From positions 1 through 5,700 of the forward strand of contig CANHIR010000120.1 in assembly GCA_947461015.1 (NCBI GenBank): a stretch of 5,700 nt of DNA, read 5' to 3'. Source of the DNA: Bacteroidota bacterium (GTDB taxonomy: Bacteria > Bacteroidota > Bacteroidia > Chitinophagales > Chitinophagaceae). The position numbers were made by a program, and so were the translations under genes. Positions 1 to 5,700 of this stretch are shown one piece after another. The notes beneath the pieces were generated by a model that worked only from the letters and a program-made list of their open reading frames with translations, ran no database searches and had not been told where the DNA came from. Numbering within the stretch: the first letter of the stretch is position 1; each line of letters begins with the position of its first letter.

Positions 1-184
1 CTTTACGATAGCTTGCTTTAAATACATAAGGAATACCTAAATTCTTACAAATGGTTGAAACTTTTTCTCCAATTTCCATTACTAAGTCCTCACTTTCTAC
101 CACACATGGACCTGCGATTAAAAAAAAGTTATTGGCATCATATTGTTGATGCTTAAAATGGTCTTGTAAGTAATTTGGAATCAT
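1..184 (-). CDS. kdsA: 3-deoxy-8-phosphooctulonate synthase (Kdo-8-P synthase), N-terminal part, cut by window edge
   Basis: Only the first 61 codons are visible; the gene runs off the left edge. The enzyme condenses phosphoenolpyruvate with arabinose-5-phosphate to give Kdo-8-phosphate, the cytoplasmic step that commits sugar to the Kdo of the LPS inner core. The translation has the family's N-terminal strand motif FFLIAGPCVVES (residues 20-31) and then GIPYVFKASYRK (about 50-61), which matches the GIPYVFKASF segment of E. coli KdsA, where the Lys binds PEP. Cys27 in IAGPC sits where metal-dependent KdsA enzymes (Aquifex type) have their metal-ligand Cys; E. coli has Asn there. The start is the ATG at 184: it is the first ATG after an in-frame stop, and the start lies 16 nt after the Rrf2 stop codon. 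No strong ribosome binding site is seen. It is probably co-transcribed with the upstream genes. DAHP synthase is a distant relative, but the VFKAS segment favours KdsA. Confidence 0.9.
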   Translation of the reverse strand, partial: MIPNYLQDHFKHQQYDANNFFLIAGPCVVESEDLVMEIGEKVSTICKNLGIPYVFKASYRK

Positions 185-200
185 GTTATGCGTTTTGCGT

Positions 201-611
201 TTATAAAGCAATTAAATCCGTTACGGTTCTTTTATCTAAAATGGCTAATGTATTGTCTCTTACTTCTAACATTACTTTGTTGATACCACATTTTTTTTCG
301 TTGCAAGTCTCACATTTCTTGTAAAAATTCAAACTTACACAAGGAAGTAATGCAATAGGGCCTTCTATGGTTCTAAAAATTGAAGAGAGTTTTATTTTTT
401 GAGGAGCGATGGCAAAAAAGTAACCACCATGCTTTCCTTTTTTACTTTCTAGGAAACCTGCTTTTTTTAATTCAAGTAAAATGTTCTCTAAAAATTTTAA
501 AGGAATTTTTTTCTCTTGTGCAATTTCGGCAATAAGGATAGGATTTTCCGTTCCTTTCCCAGCCATATAGGAAAGTGCTTGTAATGCGTATTGTGTCTTT
601 TTTGATAACAT
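201..611 (-). CDS. Rrf2/IscR-family transcriptional regulator with a four-cysteine cluster
   Basis: A 136-residue protein of normal Rrf2 length. The N-terminus MLSKKTQYALQAL is the usual start of the family. A winged helix-turn-helix follows at about residues 25-65 (IAEIAQEKKIPLKFLENIL, then a wing with GKHGGY). The effector loop holds Cys91, Cys100, Cys103 and Cys108. IscR, NsrR and RirA bind an Fe-S cluster through three cysteines in this region, so cluster binding and sensing of iron, redox state or NO is plausible, though the spacing here (C-x8-C-x2-C-x4-C) differs from IscR. The ATG at 611 follows the dapB stop after a single base, which suggests translational coupling; kdsA follows 16 nt downstream. 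The target genes cannot be read from the sequence. Family assignment is firm; ligand and regulon are inference. A role in cysteine or sulfur control, as in CymR-type members, is an alternative. Confidence 0.9.
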   Translation of the reverse strand: MLSKKTQYALQALSYMAGKGTENPILIAEIAQEKKIPLKFLENILLELKKAGFLESKKGKHGGYFFAIAPQKIKLSSIFRTIEGPIALLPCVSLNFYKKCETCNEKKCGINKVMLEVRDNTLAILDKRTVTDLIAL

Positions 612-612
612 A

Positions 613-1329
613 TTATAAGCCTAAAACTTCTTTCATTGTAAAGATACCACTTTTATTTTTCGCAAATTCAGCAGCCAAAACAGCACCGCTGGCAAAACCT
701 TTTCTGGTATGTGCCGTATGGGTAATTTCAATGGTGTCAATAGGGGAGCTATAAGCAATGGTATGCGTGCCAGGCGCTGGGTCAATGCGCTCCGAAGTAA
801 TCACTAAATCGCCTGCAGTTAAAGAAGGACTATTTACCCATTGTTTTTTTCTGCCAATATTTGCTAAAATTTGCTCGGCTAAAGAAATGGCAGTACCACT
901 TGGAGCGTCCTTTTTTTCGGTATGATGAATTTCGGTCATGCTAACATCATAGCTATCATAAGGCTCCATTAACTTGGCCAATTGCTTATTTAATTCAAAA
1001 AATAAATTTACGCCAATGCTGTAGTTGCTTGAATATACCAAACAACCATTCTTTGTTTCGCATAGCGCGCTAATTTCATTCCATTTATCCAACCATCCCG
1101 TAGAACCGCTCACCACAGGAACGCCAAATTCAATACACTTTTTTACATTTTCGTAGGCACTATGTGGTCCAGTAAATTCTATAGCTACTTCTGCCATTTG
1201 TAATTTCTCTTTTGTAAAATCGACATTATTTTGGACATCAATTTTTAATACAATTTCATGCCCTTTTTCTAAAGCCATTTCTTCAATTGCTTTACCCATT
1301 TTCCCATATCCAATTAGTGCTATTTTCAT
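613..1329 (-). CDS. dapB: 4-hydroxy-tetrahydrodipicolinate reductase (DapB)
   Basis: A cytoplasmic NAD(P)H-dependent reductase of the diaminopimelate/lysine pathway; its product feeds both lysine synthesis and the meso-DAP of peptidoglycan. The N-terminal Rossmann fold begins with GYGKMG (residues 7-12). GSTGW is at 75-79 and SNYSIGVNLF at 101-110. The catalytic signature HHTEKKDAPSGTA spans 135-147. His135 and Lys139 align with E. coli His159 and Lys163, and DAPSGTA forms the substrate-binding loop. At 238 residues it is shorter than E. coli DapB (273), because the segment after the nucleotide-binding motif is compact, as I recall for Bacteroidota DapB. The start at 1329 places the Rossmann motif right at the N-terminus and lies 10 nt after the DUF5683 stop. 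Its stop is separated from the Rrf2 start by one base. All key residues are present, so the enzyme should be functional. Confidence 0.97.
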   Translation of the reverse strand: MKIALIGYGKMGKAIEEMALEKGHEIVLKIDVQNNVDFTKEKLQMAEVAIEFTGPHSAYENVKKCIEFGVPVVSGSTGWLDKWNEISALCETKNGCLVYSSNYSIGVNLFFELNKQLAKLMEPYDSYDVSMTEIHHTEKKDAPSGTAISLAEQILANIGRKKQWVNSPSLTAGDLVITSERIDPAPGTHTIAYSSPIDTIEITHTAHTRKGFASGAVLAAEFAKNKSGIFTMKEVLGL

Positions 1330-1339
1330 ATTAAGGGTT

Positions 1340-1975
1340 TTATCTACCGTGCGAATTTTTTAAATTAAATTGTAAGCTAAGACCTGTTTGTCTTAGTTGC
1401 GGTTGTATCATGGGTTCTATTCGTAGGCTTAAATTATTGCTCACGTCAAACTCTTTTAAATGTCCAGAAACGGTTGCATCCACTACGTTAACACCCCATG
1501 CAATAAAAAACCAAAGAATGGAATAATCTCTATCTCTTCTAAAAATATTTCGATAACTCTGCATGGATCCAATGCTTAAACCTTTTAAACTGGGATCAAT
1601 TTTTGAAACATCTGAAGCGTCACCGTTTTTTTGTTTAATTAAAGCAGTGTATGCAAATTTTGTTTTGTTGTATAAGTCATTATTATAAATAAAAGTAGAT
1701 ATGGGAATAGCCAACACGCCATATACAATAGGTATTTTCCAATATTGTTTATTATAGGCTTGTCCTAAGCCAGGCAACATCGCTGAATACCTTGTTGCCT
1801 TGCGAGGGTTATGAAGTTTAGTTGAATCAATGATAAGCTTAGTAGAGTCGCTTATTATATTGCTTTTGTCTGAGGATAGTGTATTGCGCATACTTCCATT
1901 ATTTAGGGTTGTATCCTGACTCCAGCAATTTACTTGCACACCTATCAGCAACAATAAAAACAATATTGATCTCAT
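1340..1975 (-). CDS. DUF5683-domain envelope protein, function unknown
   Basis: A 211-residue protein that looks exported or membrane-anchored. Residues 1-20 form a hydrophobic signal peptide (RSILFLLLLIGVQV) with likely cleavage after WSQ. Cys17 is preceded by Asn, so a lipoprotein box is unlikely. A Ser/Thr/Asp-rich linker (about 21-56) follows. The core has the DUF5683 hallmark at 63-86, YSAMLPGLGQAYNKQYWKIP and onward, which runs into a hydrophobic segment (about 81-97). A second hydrophobic segment lies at about 151-168 (YSILWFFIAWGVNVVDATV), and a polar tail contains IEPMIQPQL. The family has no established function that I know of. It is commonly found next to parB and dapB in Bacteroidota, as here: 29 nt after the parB stop and 10 nt before dapB. 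AAGGA lies 11 nt upstream of the ATG, one of the few SD-like signals in the window. Confidence 0.85.
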   Translation of the reverse strand: MRSILFLLLLIGVQVNCWSQDTTLNNGSMRNTLSSDKSNIISDSTKLIIDSTKLHNPRKATRYSAMLPGLGQAYNKQYWKIPIVYGVLAIPISTFIYNNDLYNKTKFAYTALIKQKNGDASDVSKIDPSLKGLSIGSMQSYRNIFRRDRDYSILWFFIAWGVNVVDATVSGHLKEFDVSNNLSLRIEPMIQPQLRQTGLSLQFNLKNSHGR

Positions 1976-2004
1976 CCTATGGGTATTCCTTTTTTAATTG
2001 CTTA

Positions 2005-2922
2005 CTAGCTAATGCTAACTTGCATTGCATCCAATATGGTATTTAAACCATTGATGTCCTGGTATGAAATGGTAATGGTACCGCTGCCGTTTTTTTGTTG
2101 CACTAAAACAACTTTAGCTGACAAATGACTTGCTAATTTATCTTCTAATTTCTTATAAACAGGAGAAAGTTCATTTTTCTTTGTAGCCTTTGGCGCTTTT
2201 CCACTTGCGTTATTCATTTTTCTTACCAATTCCTCGGTTTGACGAACGGTTAATCCTTTTTCAATTATTTCTTTAAATAAAAATAATTGCTGATCAATTT
2301 CTTTACCAATTAAAATTTTTGCTAAGCTCACACTTAAAGTTCCTTTGCGCACTGCAGCTTGAATTGCTGGAGGTAAGTCTAATAAACGAATATAGTTTGC
2401 AACGGTAGAACGGTCTTTTCCCATACGCTCCGATACTTTTTCCTGCGTATAGTTCAACTCCTGCATCATTCTTTGATAACTTAAAGCAACTTCTATTTCA
2501 TTTAAATCCACTCTTTGTAAGTTCTCTAATAATGCCAGTTCCAATAACTCTTGGTCATTGCCTTGTCTTACATAAGCTGGGATATCATTTAATCCAGCCA
2601 ATTTAGCAGCACGGAATCTTCTTTCACCTGCTATTAATTGATATTTTCCATTAGCAAGTAATGCAACCGTGATGGGTTGAATAATATCGTGCAACTTAAT
2701 GGAATGTCTTAATTCTTGTAATGCAATTTCGTCAAAATCCTTTCTAGGATTTTTTGGATTCACCTGGATGTCGCTTAAAGGAATACGGTTGGTTGCAACC
2801 GCTTTCTGAATGGTTTCAGCTTCTACTTTTCCAGCTGTATTCTTATATTCTGCATCAATATTTTGCAATAGGGATCTTAAGCCCTTTCCAATCATATCTT
2901 TATTGGGTGTACTCTTGCTCAT
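2005..2922 (-). CDS. parB: Chromosome-partitioning protein ParB (Spo0J family)
   Basis: A 305-residue DNA-binding CTPase-type clamp that loads at parS sites and works with ParA to segregate replication origins. The N-terminus carries IGKGLRSLL (11-19), the conserved peptide taken to engage ParA. The ParB/Srx nucleotide domain spans about 46-138, with the CTP-binding box GERRFRA (99-105) and the box ENLQR (133-137). The helix-turn-helix is at about 157-180 (YTQEKVSERMGKDRSTVANY). The next helix normally reads GHAR but here reads SLAK (199-202), an unusual change at an otherwise well-aligned position. A Lys/Ala-rich linker (about 236-250) leads to a C-terminal dimerisation domain (about 253-305). 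The ATG at 2922 lies 2 nt after the parA stop. Length and domain order are normal for a chromosomal ParB. No convincing parS site was seen in this window. Confidence 0.97.
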   Translation of the reverse strand: MSKSTPNKDMIGKGLRSLLQNIDAEYKNTAGKVEAETIQKAVATNRIPLSDIQVNPKNPRKDFDEIALQELRHSIKLHDIIQPITVALLANGKYQLIAGERRFRAAKLAGLNDIPAYVRQGNDQELLELALLENLQRVDLNEIEVALSYQRMMQELNYTQEKVSERMGKDRSTVANYIRLLDLPPAIQAAVRKGTLSVSLAKILIGKEIDQQLFLFKEIIEKGLTVRQTEELVRKMNNASGKAPKATKKNELSPVYKKLEDKLASHLSAKVVLVQQKNGSGTITISYQDINGLNTILDAMQVSIS

Positions 2923-2924
2923 AA

Positions 2925-3725
2925 TTAGTCAATTATTCTATCAGCATTACTCATCTTAGTCATGCCGTTTTTTTGTAAAATTTCTTTAGCTAGGTTTAAA
3001 TAGTTCACAGTACCCTTGCTATCTGCATCATATAAAATTACTGGTTTGCCAACACTTGGCGCTTCACTTAAGCGACTGTTTCTATGTATGATAGTTGAAA
3101 ATACCATATCGTCAAAATGCTTGCGAACTTCCCCAACCACCTGATTGCTTAAACGTAAACGTGCATCATACATGGTCATTAAAATTCCTTCAATTTGTAA
3201 ATTTGGGTTTAGTCTGCTTTGTACAATTTTCACCGTGTTTAATAATTTTCCTAATCCCTCTAATGCGAAAAATTCACATTGCACTGGAACAATTACACTA
3301 TGAGCAGCAACCAATGCATTCACGGTAATTAAACCCAAAGACGGCAAACAGTCAATAATGATAAAATCATACTGGTCTTGTATAGGATCTAAAAGTTCTT
3401 TTAAAACGTTTTCTCTGTTTGGAAAATTAATAAGCTCAATTTCGGCACCCACTAAATCAATATGGGAAGGGATAACGTCTAAATGTGGGATCTCTGATTT
3501 TAAAATAATATCTGCAAGAGGGGTATGATTAATCATTCCGTCATATAAACTAGTGGTTATATTATGTAAATCAAATCCAACCCCTGTTGTGCTATTGGCC
3601 TGTGGGTCAGCATCAATTAATAAGGTTTTGAACTCCAAAACCGCCAAACTAGCCGCAATATTTATAGCGGATGTGGTTTTTCCAACCCCACCTTTTTGAT
3701 TCGCAATTCCAATTATTCTTGCCAT
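2925..3725 (-). CDS. parA: Chromosome-partitioning ATPase ParA (Soj family)
   Basis: A Walker-type ATPase that binds DNA nonspecifically when ATP-bound and moves ParB-parS complexes along the nucleoid. With the chosen start the protein has 266 residues and opens [18 protein letters not shown]. The deviant Walker A box is KGGVGKTT (11-18, with signature Lys11 and catalytic Lys16). Walker A' is DADPQ (38-42). Walker B is [11 protein letters not shown] (121-131, Asp125); Leu127 stands where Pro is common. A longer frame reaches 3752, but only through a TTG codon and weakly conserved residues. The ATG at 3725 gives the family's usual N-terminus and has AAGGA 10 nt upstream. The short N-terminus before Walker A lacks the extra HTH domain of plasmid P1-type ParA, which fits a chromosomal Soj. 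It is the first gene of the minus-strand string, with parB 2 nt downstream. Confidence 0.97.
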   Translation of the reverse strand: MARIIGIANQKGGVGKTTSAINIAASLAVLEFKTLLIDADPQANSTTGVGFDLHNITTSLYDGMINHTPLADIILKSEIPHLDVIPSHIDLVGAEIELINFPNRENVLKELLDPIQDQYDFIIIDCLPSLGLITVNALVAAHSVIVPVQCEFFALEGLGKLLNTVKIVQSRLNPNLQIEGILMTMYDARLRLSNQVVGEVRKHFDDMVFSTIIHRNSRLSEAPSVGKPVILYDADSKGTVNYLNLAKEILQKNGMTKMSNADRIID

Positions 3726-3749
3726 AAAATAGGTATCCTTAATTTCTTC

Positions 3750-3757
3750 CAAAAATA
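3750..3757 (-). promoter_or_regulatory. Likely -7 box of the parA-parB-dapB-kdsA operon promoter
   Basis: On the minus strand this reads TATTTTTG, an exact match to the Bacteroidota -7 consensus TAnnTTTG. It lies 24 nt upstream of the parA ATG, giving a leader of roughly 20 nt. No TTG/TTTG -33 box is seen at the expected 17-23 nt spacing, so the call rests on the -7 box and position. The element is one arm of the palindrome described separately. Confidence 0.45.
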
Positions 3758-3770
3758 AGGCTTTTGGCCC

Positions 3771-3778
3771 TATTTTTG
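3771..3778 (+). promoter_or_regulatory. Likely -7 box of the metallophosphoesterase promoter
   Basis: This reads TATTTTTG, matching TAnnTTTG exactly, and ends 16 nt before the ATG at 3795, implying a leader of only about 10 nt. No clear TTG lies at the -33 position; TTC triplets near 3744-3749 are the closest. It is the mirror image of the parA-side box. Confidence 0.4.
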
Positions 3779-3794
3779 CGGTTTAAATCCTCAT

Positions 3795-5030
3795 ATGCGC
3801 AGTCCCCTTTTCATTTCTATTTTACTGTTGATATTGATTATCATTGACTTTTACATTTATCAGGTACTAAAACACCTTATGCAGGGGAGTAATTCAGGGG
3901 TAAGAACAGGGGTAAGCTTTGCTTATTGGGCTTTATGTATTATCTGTTTTGCCTCCTTTTTATTGGTGCCTTATTATACCAATCCTTATTTTAGACAGTA
4001 TGTTTTTTCCATAAGCATGGGCTGGATGCTTACCCAATTACTTATGTCTATTGTTTTTTTAATAGATGATATAAGAAGAGGCACTTTTTGGGCTGTAGGT
4101 AAGATCTCTTCAGCAACGGGTGCTCAATTTATGAATACTGAAAATGGCATCCCAAGATCTACTTTTTTAAGTTGGTTGGGTGTGGGTTTAGCTTCCACAT
4201 TATTTTTCTCTTTACTTTATGGCTTTGGAAACAAATACAATTACAAATTAATTAAAAAGAAGATTGCTTTAAATGGGTTGCCTTTAGCATTTAAAGGCTT
4301 TAAGATTATTCATATTAGCGATATTCATAGTGGCAGTTTAAAGGACAAGCAAGCAGTACAAAAAGGGGTTGATTTAATAAAAAAGCAACAAGCCGACTTG
4401 GTTTTGTTTACTGGGGATTTAGTCAATGATAAAGCAACAGAAATGCAGGACTGGATGGATGTTTTCGGACAAATAAAAGCACCACATGGAGTGTTTAGTA
4501 CTTTAGGCAATCATGATTACGGAGATTATGTGGTGTGGGAAAGTACTGAAGCAAAAGAAAAAAATTTGCAAGACCTTATACAAGTCCATCAAAATTTAGG
4601 ATGGAGGTTGCTAATGAATGAAAACGTCAAAATTGAAAAGAACCAGCAGTATTTGCAATTGGTTGGAATTGAAAATTGGAGTTCCAAAGCAAGATTTCCA
4701 AAATATGGAAAACTAGATAAAGCCATGTTGGGGGTAGATGCACATAATCCTGTCATTTTAATGAGCCATGACCCAAGCCATTGGGAGGCACAAGTAATAC
4801 CAGACTATCCTCATGTACAATTAATGTTGTCAGGTCATACACACGGCATGCAATTTGGTTTAGAGAATCCATATTTTAAATGGAGTCCAGTGCAATGGGT
4901 ATACAAGCAATGGGCAGGCATTTATGAAAATAATAAGCAGCAGCTGTATGTAAATAGAGGTTTTGGGTTTTTAGGTTATCCAGGAAGGGTAGGCATTTTG
5001 CCTGAAATAACATTGATTGAACTTGCTTAG
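3795..5030 (+). CDS. Membrane-anchored calcineurin-like metallophosphoesterase
   Basis: A 411-residue protein with two parts. The N-terminal third has about four hydrophobic segments (about 4-26, 41-60, 70-91 and 125-145), so the protein should sit in the inner membrane. The C-terminal two thirds is a dimetal phosphoesterase domain with every motif in order: DIH (Asp176, His178), GDLVND (207-212), GNHD (238-241), SHD (His325) and GHTHG (347-351). It resembles the YkuE/YaeI type of membrane-linked phosphoesterases, some of which act on lipid phosphodiesters. The substrate here cannot be read from the sequence. The ATG at 3795 opens directly into the first hydrophobic segment. It is transcribed divergently from parA across 69 bp and is followed 79 bp later by an outer-membrane protein gene in the same direction. 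The domain call is firm; membrane topology and substrate are inference. Confidence 0.92.
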   Translation: MRSPLFISILLLILIIIDFYIYQVLKHLMQGSNSGVRTGVSFAYWALCIICFASFLLVPYYTNPYFRQYVFSISMGWMLTQLLMSIVFLIDDIRRGTFWAVGKISSATGAQFMNTENGIPRSTFLSWLGVGLASTLFFSLLYGFGNKYNYKLIKKKIALNGLPLAFKGFKIIHISDIHSGSLKDKQAVQKGVDLIKKQQADLVLFTGDLVNDKATEMQDWMDVFGQIKAPHGVFSTLGNHDYGDYVVWESTEAKEKNLQDLIQVHQNLGWRLLMNENVKIEKNQQYLQLVGIENWSSKARFPKYGKLDKAMLGVDAHNPVILMSHDPSHWEAQVIPDYPHVQLMLSGHTHGMQFGLENPYFKWSPVQWVYKQWAGIYENNKQQLYVNRGFGFLGYPGRVGILPEITLIELA

Positions 5031-5034
5031 AAGA

Positions 5035-5062
5035 ATTTGTTAAAATCTTGAATGTAACAAAT
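5035..5062. repeat. Short inverted repeat after the phosphoesterase gene; weak terminator or operator
   Basis: ATTTGTTA (5035-5042) and TAACAAAT (5055-5062) are perfect reverse complements separated by 12 nt. The repeat begins 5 bp after the phosphoesterase stop codon, and a run of six T lies at 5069-5074. The stem is almost all A/T, so it would be a poor intrinsic terminator. It also lies just upstream of the next gene's -7 box and could bind a regulator. Confidence 0.4.
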
Positions 5063-5079
5063 CTGCTATTTTTTCGTTA

Positions 5080-5087
5080 TACCTTTG
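5080..5087 (+). promoter_or_regulatory. Likely -7 box of the outer-membrane protein promoter
   Basis: TACCTTTG matches the Bacteroidota -7 consensus TAnnTTTG exactly and ends 22 nt before the ATG at 5110, a normal leader length. No TTG is found at the usual -33 spacing; the nearest (5048-5050) is about 29 nt away, which is too far. Confidence 0.5.
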
Positions 5088-5109
5088 TATCATCAACAAT
5101 TCAATTTTT

Positions 5110-5700
5110 ATGAAAAAATATATAGCAAGTTTAGCGGTCCTTTTTATTGCAACGCAAGTAACTGCGCAGGACAAGTTTAGTTTAGGCATTAAAGTGGGTC
5201 AAAATTTTTCTAGTGTAAACCAGGTAGCCGTAGATCATAACACTGCTTCTTATCATGCAGGTGTAAATATGCATATTGGCATAACTGACAAATTAGGAAT
5301 TGCTCCTGAAGTAATTTTATCTCAAACAAAATTAGAAACAACGCCCTCGGTTTTAAATTTATTAACGAGTAGTTTATCTCAGCCAGAAACCTACCATTTA
5401 AATTATTTATCAATACCCATTTTACTTGATGCTAAATTGTTTAAAAAATTAAGTGTGCAAGCTGGCCCTCAATACAGTATTTTATTGGACCAGAAAAAAG
5501 ACGGCATAGGCAATGCAAGTATGGCATTTAAAAATGGCGAGTTTGCTTTTGTGGGTGGCGGAAAATTTGATTTAGGAGGTTTTTACTTATACGGCAGATA
5601 CGTTGTTGGTTTAAATAGCATCAATGAATTGCAAAACCAAAACCAATGGAAAACCACCCAATGGCAGTTGGGTATTGGCATGTCGTTGCTTAATTTTTAA
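5110..5700 (+). CDS. PorT-like outer-membrane beta-barrel protein
   Basis: A complete 196-residue protein whose TAA is the last three bases of the window. Residues 1-20 are a signal peptide (Lys-Lys, a hydrophobic core, then VTAQ) with likely cleavage before Asp21. The mature part is a string of alternating polar/hydrophobic strands rich in Gly and aromatic residues: FSLGIKVGQNF at 23-33, the strand pair around LGIAPEVILSQ, LSIPILLDAKL, LSVQAGPQYSILL, then GGKFDLGGFYLYGRYVVGL. The last strand, WQLGIGMSLLNF, ends in Phe, as outer-membrane barrel proteins typically do. Overall pattern and length fit the 'outer membrane protein beta-barrel' group (PF13568-like, named for PorT), roughly an 8-strand barrel. 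Function is unknown, and members are numerous in Bacteroidota. It probably has its own promoter. Assignment to the barrel class is good; the exact family is less certain. Confidence 0.8.
   Translation: MKKYIASLAVLFIATQVTAQDKFSLGIKVGQNFSSVNQVAVDHNTASYHAGVNMHIGITDKLGIAPEVILSQTKLETTPSVLNLLTSSLSQPETYHLNYLSIPILLDAKLFKKLSVQAGPQYSILLDQKKDGIGNASMAFKNGEFAFVGGGKFDLGGFYLYGRYVVGLNSINELQNQNQWKTTQWQLGIGMSLLNF

Larger units (their letters stand above)
3750..3778. repeat. Near-perfect inverted repeat between divergent promoters
   Basis: The left arm CAAAAATAAGGC (3750-3761) pairs with the right arm GCCCTATTTTTG (3767-3778) at 11 of 12 positions (A3758 faces C3770). A T-G wobble (3762/3766) closes a 3-nt centre. 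Each arm contains one of the two outward-facing TATTTTTG boxes, so the symmetry could simply reflect back-to-back promoters, or it could be an operator controlling both directions. A terminator is unlikely because both flanking genes start here and read outward. Confidence 0.7.

Noticed and set aside
291..298. T8/A8 homopolymers, here in the Rrf2 cysteine loop and at 911-917 in the dapB catalytic motif, as possible phase-variation sites
   Set aside because: Frames are intact and the runs are explained by Lys-Lys codons in an A/T-rich genome. No evidence for slippage.
1444..1459. parS-like stretch containing TCACGTCAAAC
   Set aside because: Only about 11 of 16 positions match the parS consensus, the central CACGTG is broken, and it lies inside the DUF5683 coding region. 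Another candidate near 3229 (TTTCACCGTG) has an extra base and no second arm.
2089..2975. Shared 14-mer TGCCGTTTTTTTGT near the 3' ends of parB (about 2090) and parA (about 2968)
   Set aside because: Both encode QKNG in low-complexity Lys-rich context. It looks like chance reuse of A-rich codons, with no further repeat structure.
3095..3328. Open frame opposite parA on the plus strand
   Set aside because: It is antisense to a clear ParA gene, has no recognisable domain, promoter or ribosome binding site, and its composition reflects the gene beneath. The same applies to minus-strand frames at 4325-4510 and 5210-5413.
3726..3752. Longer parA reading frame starting at 3752
   Set aside because: It would start with TTG, adds residues without similarity to ParA, and would overlap the promoter box. 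The ATG at 3725 gives the canonical [13 protein letters not shown] start.
1..5700. Search for mobile elements, CRISPR arrays, tRNA genes, riboswitches or a novel defence cassette
   Set aside because: No direct repeats, transposase motifs, clustered spacers, RNA folds or foreign-looking genes were seen. Every stretch over about 80 bp belongs to a recognisable gene.

Overview
This 5.7-kb window reads as ordinary chromosomal DNA from a member of the Bacteroidota. The best guess is the Chitinophagia/Sphingobacteriia side (Chitinophagaceae-like), but that rests on protein style and synteny only. The supporting signs are low GC, A/T-rich intergenic DNA, very weak Shine-Dalgarno signals, TAnnTTTG-type -7 promoter boxes, signal peptides that probably end in '...Q|D', a DUF5683 protein between parB and dapB, and a PorT-like outer-membrane beta-barrel gene.

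Layout. Positions 1-3725 form one tightly packed minus-strand gene string, transcribed from right to left: parA (3725-2925), parB (2922-2005), a DUF5683 envelope protein (1975-1340), dapB (1329-613), an Rrf2-family regulator (611-201) and the 5' part of kdsA (184 to beyond the left edge). Gaps are 1 to 29 nt, so one transcript from the parA promoter is likely. A 69-bp divergent intergenic region (3726-3794) holds a near-perfect palindrome whose two arms are each a TATTTTTG promoter-like box, one facing each way. To its right, on the plus strand, lie a membrane-anchored calcineurin-like metallophosphoesterase (3795-5030) and a small outer-membrane beta-barrel protein (5110-5700). The latter ends exactly at the window edge and has its own likely promoter in the 79-bp gap.

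How the genes fit together. The minus-strand string links chromosome segregation (ParA/ParB) with envelope building. DapB supplies diaminopimelate/lysine precursors for peptidoglycan. KdsA makes Kdo-8-phosphate for the LPS core, and here it carries the Cys of the metal-dependent class. DUF5683 is an uncharacterised envelope protein that recurs in this neighbourhood in Bacteroidota. The Rrf2 regulator carries four cysteines that could hold an Fe-S cluster. The plus-strand genes also encode envelope proteins.

I see no mobile element, CRISPR array, tRNA/rRNA, or convincing defence or novel system. The points most worth a second look are a ParB whose normally conserved GHAR motif is replaced by SLAK, the palindromic divergent promoter, and the Rrf2 gene placed between dapB and kdsA.
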